NCBI RefSeq assembly: GCF_001043025.1
Contig: NZ_JYLD01000004.1
Location: 343,291-407,290 of the forward strand
Origin: Pseudomonas helleri
Lineage (GTDB): Bacteria; Pseudomonadota; Gammaproteobacteria; Pseudomonadales; Pseudomonadaceae
Length of the DNA: 64,000 nucleotides
Direction: 5' to 3'
Shown here: positions 1-7,497 of the stretch, piece after piece
How positions within the stretch are numbered: position 1 is the first letter of the stretch
Layout of the letters: the number at the start of each line of letters is the position of its first letter
Translations under genes and position numbers: made by a program
Notes under the pieces: model-generated
Seen by the model: only the letters and a program-made list of their open reading frames with translations
What the model was told of the DNA's origin: nothing
Databases searched by the model: none

Positions 1-231
1 TCACTTGCTGGAGGGTTGTTTTGAGAGCAGCGAGCCACTGGACACGCCGGGTTTTCCCCGCGACGACGAATGATTTAAGGTAAGGTTTGCTTCCGCTCGG
101 GGTTAAGCCGTCTAGTCTGAGTGTTCCAGGGCACCAGCAGGTCAGCGCATTGATCTGATGTGAAGAAAAGTAGTGAACCTTCAGCGAATGCCTACACTCG
201 AACCATCAAGAAGCCACACACGGAGTTAATC

Positions 232-546
232 ATGGCCCGCATAACAGCAAAGAATGCTCAAGAAATCCTCAAAGCCGATCTCCAGACGCTGGTCAACGAC
301 GCAGAACGCCTGCTGGAACACAGCGCTGCGCTGGCCGGTGACCAGGCCGATGAACTGCGCGACAAGATCAAGCTGAGCCTGGACAAAGCGCGCGCCTCAC
401 TGGAGGACACCAAAGAGTCCTTGCACGAGCGCGGTGAAGCCGCTGTGACCGCTGCCGAAGACTATGTACAGAGCAACCCGTGGCAATCGGTCGGCATAGC
501 TGCCGGGGTCGGCTTTTTGATTGGCCTGCTGGCCACCCGGCGCTGA
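232..546 (+). CDS. DUF883/YqjD-ElaB family inner-membrane protein
   Basis: This 104-residue protein has a long charged amphipathic helix (about residues 5-75) and one hydrophobic C-terminal segment of the GVGFLIGLLATRR type, preceded by NPWQSVG. That layout is typical of the YqjD/ElaB/YgaM family, which binds ribosomes at the inner membrane in stationary phase in E. coli. The ATG at 232 is chosen over the GTG at 160 because a GGAG lies at 222-225 and family members start with this charged helix. It heads an operon with the next two genes, and a paralogue lies at 28912. In E. coli the family is RpoS-dependent; a promoter is not certain here. Confidence 0.9.
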   Translation: MARITAKNAQEILKADLQTLVNDAERLLEHSAALAGDQADELRDKIKLSLDKARASLEDTKESLHERGEAAVTAAEDYVQSNPWQSVGIAAGVGFLIGLLATRR

Positions 547-547
547 T

Positions 548-925
548 ATGACAAACGAAGAATCCGGCTCCCCTCGTTCCTCACCGCGGCGCCTGGGTGC
601 CGCGTTTCTGGGTCTGCTGCACAGCCACGTCGAGTTGCTGGGCATTGAGCTGCAAGAACAGAAGGCACGGACCGTCAGCCTGTTACTGTTCGCCGGGCTG
701 GCACTGGTGTTCGGGTTGTTATTGCTGCTCGGCCTGTCGGCGCTGGTGCTGATCGTGCTTTGGGACAGTTATCGACTGCCCGGCATTATCGGGCTCTGCG
801 TCTTTTACACCCTGGCAGCGGCGTTCTGCGGTTTGCGCCTTAAAGCGGCCGTGTTTGATGAGTCCTCTCCTTTCAACGCCACGCTCGAAGAGTTGGCCAA
901 AGACCGGGAGCGTTTGTTGCCATGA
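548..925 (+). CDS. YqjE-like phage-holin-superfamily membrane protein
   Basis: This 125-residue protein has two strongly hydrophobic stretches (about residues 40-70 and 80-105) after a basic N-terminal region. That fits the Phage_holin_3_6/YqjE family, whose genes regularly follow a YqjD-type gene. The ATG at 548 is one base after the stop of the upstream gene, so translation is probably coupled. Its own stop overlaps the next start as ATGA (922-925). The molecular role is unknown; a membrane partner of the DUF883 protein is a context inference. Confidence 0.85.
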   Translation: MTNEESGSPRSSPRRLGAAFLGLLHSHVELLGIELQEQKARTVSLLLFAGLALVFGLLLLLGLSALVLIVLWDSYRLPGIIGLCVFYTLAAAFCGLRLKAAVFDESSPFNATLEELAKDRERLLP

Positions 926-1263
926 GCCTGCCTGAAATGCCGCCAAACGCTTCGCGCCGTGACATGCGCAAAATGCTGATTCGCCTGCGCATGGAAATGC
1001 ACCGCCAGGAGATTCGTCATGAGTCGCAACAATTGCTGGAGCCGTTAAACAAAATGCGCGGTGTCACCAGTAACTGGAAAGAACACCTGGGGATCAAGCA
1101 CGCCCCGCTATGGGGTGTCGCGGTGGTGACTCTGCTGGGCTTTTTGACCGGTAAAGGCACTAAAAGCAAAGGCTCCGGTGGCGTGTCCCGTTTAATCGGG
1201 CTGACCACGGGGCTGTTGCCGCTGATCAAACTGGTGATTCAGGGTTCTTCGCGCAAGCCCTGA
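922..1263 (+). CDS. Small membrane-associated protein, third gene of the yqjDE-like operon
   Basis: This 113-residue protein has a strongly basic N-terminal half (RRDMRKMLIRLRMEMHRQE) and hydrophobic stretches around residues 57-70 and 87-105. It overlaps the upstream gene by 4 nt, so it is almost certainly cotranslated. Position and charge resemble the YqjK-like third gene of enterobacterial yqjDEK clusters, but sequence likeness is not strong enough to name it. It is followed by a strong palindrome at 1273-1306 that probably ends the operon. Confidence 0.75.
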   Translation: MSLPEMPPNASRRDMRKMLIRLRMEMHRQEIRHESQQLLEPLNKMRGVTSNWKEHLGIKHAPLWGVAVVTLLGFLTGKGTKSKGSGGVSRLIGLTTGLLPLIKLVIQGSSRKP

Positions 1264-1272
1264 CGCACAGCT

Positions 1273-1306
1273 CGCGATCTTTTGATTTTCATGATCAAAA
1301 GATCGC
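1273..1306. repeat. REPIN core palindrome / operon-end hairpin
   Basis: A perfect 14-bp inverted repeat (1273-1286 and 1293-1306) with a 6-nt loop. It is the inner part of the type A REPIN seen elsewhere in the window (arms carrying GATCTTTTGAT and its complement), but without the outer GTAGGAGC ends. It lies just after the yqjDE-like operon and could act as a transcription barrier. Confidence 0.75.
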
Positions 1307-1401
1307 GGGCATGCTTGCTGCCTAACTTATGCGCCAAGCCTTGCACCAACCGGCCTGAAGCGAGAAGCTGCGTCATCAGTCATTTGATGGAGCGCTGCGC
1401 C

Positions 1402-2733
1402 TTGGATTGGCAAACCCTGCTTAACCGCGAACGTCTCGGAAAACCTCATTACAGCGCCGAAGAGCTCGGGCGCAGTCCCTTTCACAAGGATCACGACCGG
1501 ATTATTTTTTCCGGCGCCTTTCGCAGGCTTGGGCGCAAAACCCAAGTGCACCCGGTCAGCAGCAACGACCACATTCACACCCGCCTTACCCATTCGCTGG
1601 AGGTCAGTTGCGTCGGCCGCTCGCTGGGCATGCGCGTGGGCGAAACCATTCGCAGCGCCCTGCCCGAATGGTGCGACCCCGCCGACCTGGGCATGGTGGT
1701 GCAATCGGCCTGCCTGGCTCACGACATCGGCAACCCGCCCTTCGGCCACTCCGGTGAAGATGCCATCCGCCATTGGTTCCAGCAGGCTGCGGCCAAGGGC
1801 TGGCTGGACGATATGAGCGAAGCCGAGCGCAATGACTTCTTGAACTTTGAAGGCAACGCCCAAGGGTTCAGGGTGCTGACACAGCTTGAATACCATCAGT
1901 TCGACGGTGGCACGCGGTTAACCCATGCCACCCTTGGTACGTTCCTCAAGTACCCGTGGACCGCCCGGCATGCCGACTCTCTGGGGTACAAAAAGCACAA
2001 GTTCGGTTGCTACCAAAGCGAGCTGCATTTGCTCGAAGGGATTGCCCACAAGTTGGGCCTGCCGCAAATCGAAGAGCAACGTTGGGCGCGCCATCCGCTG
2101 GTGTACCTGATGGAGGCCGCTGACGACATCTGCTACGCCTTGATTGACCTTGAAGACGGCCTGGAGATGGACCTGCTGCACTACGCCGAGGTCGAGTCCC
2201 TGTTATTGAATCTGGTGGGCGATGATTTGCCCGAGACCTATCGCCAGCTCGGCCCACAAGACTCTGAACGCCGCAAGCTGGCGATTTTGCGTGGCAAGGC
2301 TATTGAGCACCTGACCAATGCCGCCGCCCGCGCCTTTGTCGAACAGCAGGACGCCTTGCTCGCGGGTACGCTGGCCGGCGATCTGGTGGAGCACATGCAC
2401 GGCACGGCCAAGCGCTGCGTGCTGGACGCCAAGAACATGGCGCGTAAAAAGATCTTCCAGGACAAGCGCAAAACCCTGCATGAAATCGGCGCTTACACCA
2501 CGCTGGAAATCTTGTTAAATGCTTTTTGTGGGGCGGCACTGGAACAACACGGGCACAAAACCTTATCGTTCAAAAACCGCCGCATCCTCGATTTGCTCGG
2601 TCACAACGCCCCGGACCCAAGCTGGTCCTTGCATCGCTCGTTTATGCGCATCATCGACTTTATTGCCGGCATGACTGACAGCTATGCCACCGAAATGGCC
2701 AAGGAGATGACCGGTCGTTCCAGCCCTGTCTGA
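1402..2733 (+). CDS. dgt: Deoxyguanosinetriphosphate triphosphohydrolase-like protein (HD domain)
   Basis: dGTPase hydrolyses dNTPs, classically dGTP, to the nucleoside and triphosphate. The sequence shows [11 protein letters not shown], the H...HD metal-binding signature (RLTHSLEVS, then [16 protein letters not shown]) and the C-terminal dGTPase region, so it is complete. The long open frame starts at 1282, but family proteins, as I recall them, begin at (M)DWQTLLxRERLGKP. That points to the TTG at 1402, which has GGAG at 1389-1392 and a 9-nt spacer, giving 443 aa. An ATG at 1387 would add only five residues and is the alternative start. The gene is followed by a hairpin at 2742-2782. Confidence 0.92.
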   Translation: MDWQTLLNRERLGKPHYSAEELGRSPFHKDHDRIIFSGAFRRLGRKTQVHPVSSNDHIHTRLTHSLEVSCVGRSLGMRVGETIRSALPEWCDPADLGMVVQSACLAHDIGNPPFGHSGEDAIRHWFQQAAAKGWLDDMSEAERNDFLNFEGNAQGFRVLTQLEYHQFDGGTRLTHATLGTFLKYPWTARHADSLGYKKHKFGCYQSELHLLEGIAHKLGLPQIEEQRWARHPLVYLMEAADDICYALIDLEDGLEMDLLHYAEVESLLLNLVGDDLPETYRQLGPQDSERRKLAILRGKAIEHLTNAAARAFVEQQDALLAGTLAGDLVEHMHGTAKRCVLDAKNMARKKIFQDKRKTLHEIGAYTTLEILLNAFCGAALEQHGHKTLSFKNRRILDLLGHNAPDPSWSLHRSFMRIIDFIAGMTDSYATEMAKEMTGRSSPV

Positions 2734-2741
2734 GTGGGGCA

Positions 2742-2782
2742 TTACCTTGTGGTCGTTGCTGAAGGAACAACCACAAGGTAAT
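2742..2782. terminator. Hairpin after dGTPase gene
   Basis: Inverted repeat ATTACCTTGTGGT ... ACCACAAGGTAAT (about 13-bp arms) begins 8 bases after the dgt stop. No T-run follows, so it may be a weak or Rho-assisted terminator, or an mRNA-stabilising hairpin. Confidence 0.6.
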
Positions 2783-3142
2783 GAACACATAAGTTGTAAC
2801 CGTTTTTATTTTTTAAACACTCTGCAGTTCAATACCCAGAAAGAATGACGTTATCGAGCATTTAAATCCGGGCAAAAAATTCACCATACAAAAACAGAAG
2901 CATATGTAGGAATAATCCTAATCTTAATAAGATTCTATAAACACACTAACGACAAAACAGCCATCAAACGATTCAGCACGATATTAAACCGCCGTCACCC
3001 CCCCGAACAATTCGTGAGTTCACGCCTTATTTAATGTAGGAATATTCCCATACTACGTTTGTAGGCTGATCGCTTCGTGTCTACATCCATATATCTGAGC
3101 TAAGGTGCGCGCTTTCTATGCAGCTCTTTATGGGAATTCAAT
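2783..3142 (+). promoter_or_regulatory. AT-rich leader of the BvgA-like gene with two TGTAGGAA boxes
   Basis: This stretch has no gene and is clearly more AT-rich than its neighbours. TGTAGGAATAATCCTA (2905-2920) and TGTAGGAATATTCCCA (3035-3050) share TGTAGGAATA, and a further TTTGTAGGC follows around 3058-3066. TGTAGGAA matches the half-site I recall for E. coli EvgA, and the reverse complement TTCCTA resembles the BvgA heptad. Autoregulation by the downstream regulator is therefore inferred. No confident -10/-35 pair could be assigned. Confidence 0.5.
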
Positions 3143-3769
3143 ATGAACACGATTTTTATTGTCGACGATCATCCAGTTATCCGCTTGGCCATTCGCATGT
3201 TGTTAGAACATGAAGGTTATGAAATAGTCGGTGAAACCGACAATGGCGTAGATGCTATGCAAATGATTCGCGAATGTGTCCCTGACCTGATCATTCTCGA
3301 TATCAGCATCCCAAAACTCGACGGACTGGAAGTACTGGCGCGCTTTAACGCCATGAACTCAACCCTCAAAACCCTTGTCTTGACGGCCCAGTCACCGGCG
3401 TTGTTTGCCATGCGCTGCATGCAGTCGGGGGCAGCAGGATATGTGTGTAAACAAGAAGAACTCAGTGAACTTGTCAGTGCAATTAAGGCTGTATTCTCTG
3501 GCTACAATTACTTCCCCAGCCAAGCATTGACTCCTGAAAATATTGAAGGGCACAACTCTTCGGAGCTTGAGCTGTTCAAATTAGTCAACGACCGGGAACT
3601 GATGGTTCTCAAGCTCTTCGCCCAAGGCAAAACAAACAAGGAAATCGCCACCGGCATGTTTCTTAGCAATAAAACCGTGAGCACTTATAAAAAACGGCTC
3701 ATGCAAAAACTTAAAGCCAATTCTTTGGTCGACCTCATCGAATTGGCTAAACGCAACGCCCTAGTGTGA
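3143..3769 (+). CDS. BvgA/EvgA-type LuxR-family response regulator
   Basis: This 208-residue regulator has an N-terminal receiver domain (acidic D8-D9, phospho-acceptor D53 in IILDISIPKLDG, conserved Lys in GYVCKQE) and a C-terminal LuxR-type helix-turn-helix (NDRELMVLKLFAQGKTNKEI, then FLSNKTVSTYKKRL). Similarity to Bordetella BvgA is strong along the whole chain, including SGAAGYVCK and LAKRN at the end. It overlaps or abuts the hybrid kinase gene, so the two form a pair in which the kinase C-terminal Hpt domain should phosphorylate D53. Targets are unknown. The upstream AT-rich region carries possible autoregulatory boxes. Confidence 0.93.
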   Translation: MNTIFIVDDHPVIRLAIRMLLEHEGYEIVGETDNGVDAMQMIRECVPDLIILDISIPKLDGLEVLARFNAMNSTLKTLVLTAQSPALFAMRCMQSGAAGYVCKQEELSELVSAIKAVFSGYNYFPSQALTPENIEGHNSSELELFKLVNDRELMVLKLFAQGKTNKEIATGMFLSNKTVSTYKKRLMQKLKANSLVDLIELAKRNALV

Positions 3770-3783
3770 GAAACAGGATGCCC

Positions 3784-6700
3784 ATGCGGTTAACGTATTA
3801 CTTTTATCTGCTCGCAGGACTGCTCCTGTGCGCCCCCGTGTTTGCCGAGTTACCTAAACCCGAAAGCTTTCCCCTGCTCAGCCGCTCGGGCACCTATCAC
3901 ATGGAAGTCCCGCTGGATAAACAACAGCGTTACTGGCTACACGAAAAACGTGAATTACAGTTGGGGGCCTCCGCCCCCGACTACCCACCGTTTGACATGA
4001 CCGTCAGCGGTCAGGATTTCGAAGGCCTGACCGCTGATTACGCAGGCATCCTCGCTAAAGCACTGAATGTATCAATCAAGGTCAAACGCTTCGCGTCTCG
4101 CGATGCCGCCATCAAGGCACTGGAAGACGGCAGCATCGACGTGCTGGGCACGTCGAATGGTTTTGAAGCGGCCAATCAAAACCTGCTGCTGTCAGCCCCC
4201 TATGCCATCGACCAGCCGGTACTGGTCACCCGTGAGGGAGAGACCCGCTCTCTCTCTGACGGCCTGGCGGGCCTGCGGCTGAGCATGGTCTACCACTATT
4301 TGCCACTGGATGAGGTCAAGGCGCTTTACCCCAACGCCATCATCCAGTCTTACCCTTCTACGCAAAATGCCATTAACTCGGTGGCGTTCGATCAGGCCGA
4401 CGTCTTTCTGGGTGACACGATCTCCACCCATTACATGATCAACAAGGGCTATTTGAAGAACATCAAAATGGCCAATTTTGGCAAGCATGAAGCTCACGGC
4501 TTCAGCTTTGCCGTACGCCGCGACAACTCGCAATTACTCGACATTATCAACGCCACTCTGCTTGCCGTGCCCAATAGTGAACGCGAAAGCATTGCCAAAC
4601 GCTGGAACGCCGGCAGCGACCTGCTGCTCACCGATCAAAAACTGCAACTCACCGAGCGCGAAGAACGCTGGCTGGTCAAACACCCGGTGGTCAAAGTGGC
4701 GGTCAATGAAACCTTGGCACCCCTGACTTTTTTTGATGCCGACGGCAATTTCCGCGGCATTACCGCAGATCTCCTGGAAGTGATTCGCCTGCGCACCGGG
4801 TTGCGCTTTGAAATCCAGCGCGAGCGCAGCCTCAGCACCATGATGCGCATGGTTCAGCAGCACGACACCGACATCATTTCGGCCATCAGCCCCTCCGCTT
4901 CGCGAGAAAGCGCATTGGCCTTCAGCCGTCCCTATCTAGAAAACTCATTTGTGTTGCTCAGCCGCAAAGGCGCGGAGCAACCCGCCAGCCTCGATCAACT
5001 GGCCGGCAAGCGTCTGGCGTTGACCCACGGCAACCCGCTGACCGACTACCTGGTTGCCGAGTACCCGCAGATCACCCTGGTCGAGACCGATGACATCTAC
5101 CAGGCCACTGAATTACTAGCCGAAGGTAAAGCTGATGGCGCCGTCAATACGCTGGTCATTGCCAACTACCTGCTCGCCTCGCAACTGTTCCAGGACCGCT
5201 TGCAGATCAGCACAACCCTGGGCACTCAACCGGCCATGTTCTCCCTCGCCACAGCTCGGGATGCCACCGAACTCGGCTCCATACTCAATAAAGCCCTGCT
5301 AAGCATTGGCCCCGACGAGCTGGGCGTGATCAACAGCCGCTGGCGCGGCTATGTGCCGGCATCCGACAGCTACTGGCGCAATTACCACCGCCTGATTTAC
5401 CAGATCATTATTGGCACCAGCCTGCTGCTGTTGCTGTCATTGGTCTGGAATGCCTACATGCGCCGCCAGATCAATCAGCGTAAAAAAGCCGAGCGCGCGC
5501 TCAGCGACCAGTTTGAATTCATGAGTGCGCTGGTCAATGGCACCCCGCACCCCATTTATGTGCGTGACCGCGCCGGCATTCTGCAAACCTGCAACGACAG
5601 CTACTTGCAGGCTTTCTCGGCCCGTCGCGAAGACGTGATCGGCAAAAACGTGATGCAGACCCAAAGCCTGCTCAACAATCAGCATGAAGCCCATGACTAT
5701 GAGGCGGATTACCAGCGCGTGATGCGCGAAGGCACGCCGATGATCGTTGACAGACCGCTGCATATCGGTGGCAAGACGCAAACCATTTACCACTGGATCC
5801 TGCCATATCGGGACTCATTGGGCGAAGTTCAGGGCATTATCGGCGGCTGGATTGATATCAGCGACCGACGCCAATTAATGGATGAACTGCGCGCCGCCAA
5901 AGAACAGGCAGATGACGCCAACCGCGCCAAAAGCACTTTTCTGGCGACCATGAGCCATGAAATCCGCACACCGATGAACGCCGTCATCGGCATGCTTGAA
6001 CTCACTTTGAAGCGCGCCGATCAGGGCTATCTGGAACGCCCCTCCATTGAGGTCGCCTACAACTCGGCCAAAGACTTGCTGGAGTTGATCGGCGACATCC
6101 TCGACATCGCCCGCATTGAGTCCGGGCGGCTCAACCTGAGCACGGAGCGGGTGAACCTGCGTGAGCTGGCCAACTCGGTGGTACGGGTGTTTGATGGCCT
6201 GGCCCGGCAAAAAAACCTCAGCTTGGTGCTGATCTTTACCCCCGAAGACAATGCCCCCGATGTGCTGATCGACCCCCTGCGCTTCAAGCAAATCATGACC
6301 AACCTGGTCAGCAATGCGATCAAGTTCACAGAACGCGGCCAGGTCACACTTGAACTGAAGATGCTGGCGACCGGCGTTGCCGACGAGGTGGAGTTGCTGC
6401 TAAACGTCAGCGACACCGGGATTGGCATCAGCACCTTCGATCAGGCCCGCTTGTTTGAACCCTTTGCCCAGGCAGAAAACTGCGGGCAACTGGCGCTCAG
6501 CGGTGCGGGGCTGGGCCTGGTTATTTGCCGCAGCCTGTGCCAGATGATGGGCGGAACTCTGAACTTGAACAGCCAACCCGACATCGGTACGCAGATCCAC
6601 ATCAAGCTCAACGTCAAGACCCTCGAACCGTGCGCCGAAGCCGTGGCGCAAGAACCGGCCATTGCACCCGCCGTTCGGCAGTTGAATGTGCTGGTGGTGG

Positions 6701-7401
6701 ATGACCACCCAGCCAATCGCTTGCTGATGTGCCAGCAATTGAGTTACCTGGGGCATCAGTTCACCACGGCGCACAATGGCGCAGCCGGGCTTGAGCTGTG
6801 GACAGGCGGCGCTTTCGACCTGGTGATAGCCGACTGCAACATGCCCGTCATGAACGGCTACGACCTGACACGTGCTATTCGCCGTCACGAACACGCCGCA
6901 CAGCACGCGCCTTGCACCATCCTGGGCTTTACCGCCAATGCTCAACCCGAAGAGCGCCAGCGCTGCCTTGAAGCGGGCATGAATGACTGCCTGTTCAAAC
7001 CCATCAGTTTGACCTTGCTGAGCCAGCGATTAACCGCCCTTGAGCCGCTGACGTGCGCAAAGGACGTCTTCAACATTGAAAATCTCTACGCACTGTCCGG
7101 CCAGGATGACAAGCGGATCAAGCTGCTGCTCGAAGAGCTGTTGCGCACCAACCAACAGGACCTCAACACTCTGAGCAAACTGAATGTTGAAGACGGCCAG
7201 GAACCCTTTGCCGCCATTGCGCACCGGATCAAAGGCGCAGCGCGTATCGTCGGGGCCGTGCAACTGATCAACCAGTGTGAACGTCTCGAACACGCCAGCC
7301 AGGCCACTCTCCAAGACTGCAGTCTGGGCGTACAACACGCCATGAGGACGCTCGAGCAGACATTGCTGCGCGAGCTGGCCCAGCGTGACGCTGCCACCTG
7401 A
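3784..7401 (+). CDS. BvgS/EvgS-like unorthodox hybrid sensor histidine kinase
   Basis: This is a four-step phosphorelay kinase of 1205 aa. In order it has a signal peptide (about 1-22), two tandem periplasmic SBP_bac_3 (Venus flytrap) domains (about 45-260 and 285-510), a transmembrane helix near 540-560, a PAS domain (about 580-695), HisKA with H725 in MSHEIRTP, a HATPase domain (NLVSNAIKF, DTGIGIS, GAGLGL), a receiver with D1017 in DCNMP, and an Hpt domain with H1147 in AHRIKGAAR. All phosphorelay residues are present. Start: GTG 3766 and ATG 3778 are possible, but only ATG 3784 has a well-placed AGGA (3775-3778). The ligand is unknown; the flytrap domains suggest an amino-acid-like or other small molecule. 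Confidence 0.93.
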   Translation: MRLTYYFYLLAGLLLCAPVFAELPKPESFPLLSRSGTYHMEVPLDKQQRYWLHEKRELQLGASAPDYPPFDMTVSGQDFEGLTADYAGILAKALNVSIKVKRFASRDAAIKALEDGSIDVLGTSNGFEAANQNLLLSAPYAIDQPVLVTREGETRSLSDGLAGLRLSMVYHYLPLDEVKALYPNAIIQSYPSTQNAINSVAFDQADVFLGDTISTHYMINKGYLKNIKMANFGKHEAHGFSFAVRRDNSQLLDIINATLLAVPNSERESIAKRWNAGSDLLLTDQKLQLTEREERWLVKHPVVKVAVNETLAPLTFFDADGNFRGITADLLEVIRLRTGLRFEIQRERSLSTMMRMVQQHDTDIISAISPSASRESALAFSRPYLENSFVLLSRKGAEQPASLDQLAGKRLALTHGNPLTDYLVAEYPQITLVETDDIYQATELLAEGKADGAVNTLVIANYLLASQLFQDRLQISTTLGTQPAMFSLATARDATELGSILNKALLSIGPDELGVINSRWRGYVPASDSYWRNYHRLIYQIIIGTSLLLLLSLVWNAYMRRQINQRKKAERALSDQFEFMSALVNGTPHPIYVRDRAGILQTCNDSYLQAFSARREDVIGKNVMQTQSLLNNQHEAHDYEADYQRVMREGTPMIVDRPLHIGGKTQTIYHWILPYRDSLGEVQGIIGGWIDISDRRQLMDELRAAKEQADDANRAKSTFLATMSHEIRTPMNAVIGMLELTLKRADQGYLERPSIEVAYNSAKDLLELIGDILDIARIESGRLNLSTERVNLRELANSVVRVFDGLARQKNLSLVLIFTPEDNAPDVLIDPLRFKQIMTNLVSNAIKFTERGQVTLELKMLATGVADEVELLLNVSDTGIGISTFDQARLFEPFAQAENCGQLALSGAGLGLVICRSLCQMMGGTLNLNSQPDIGTQIHIKLNVKTLEPCAEAVAQEPAIAPAVRQLNVLVVDDHPANRLLMCQQLSYLGHQFTTAHNGAAGLELWTGGAFDLVIADCNMPVMNGYDLTRAIRRHEHAAQHAPCTILGFTANAQPEERQRCLEAGMNDCLFKPISLTLLSQRLTALEPLTCAKDVFNIENLYALSGQDDKRIKLLLEELLRTNQQDLNTLSKLNVEDGQEPFAAIAHRIKGAARIVGAVQLINQCERLEHASQATLQDCSLGVQHAMRTLEQTLLRELAQRDAAT

Positions 7402-7420
7402 CTGTTTGTTTGCACAAAAC

Positions 7421-7444
7421 GGCCAATCCACAGGCAGATTGGCC
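7421..7444. other. Intergenic hairpin between hybrid kinase and HD-GYP gene
   Basis: Perfect 8-bp arms GGCCAATC (7421-7428) and GATTGGCC (7437-7444) with an 8-nt loop. No T-run follows. It could be an attenuator or processing hairpin between two co-oriented signalling genes 96 bp apart. Confidence 0.4.
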
Positions 7445-7497
7445 ACGGCTTACTATGCTTACAGGCATCAGCGCCCTGATGCTTACGGAGACATGTC

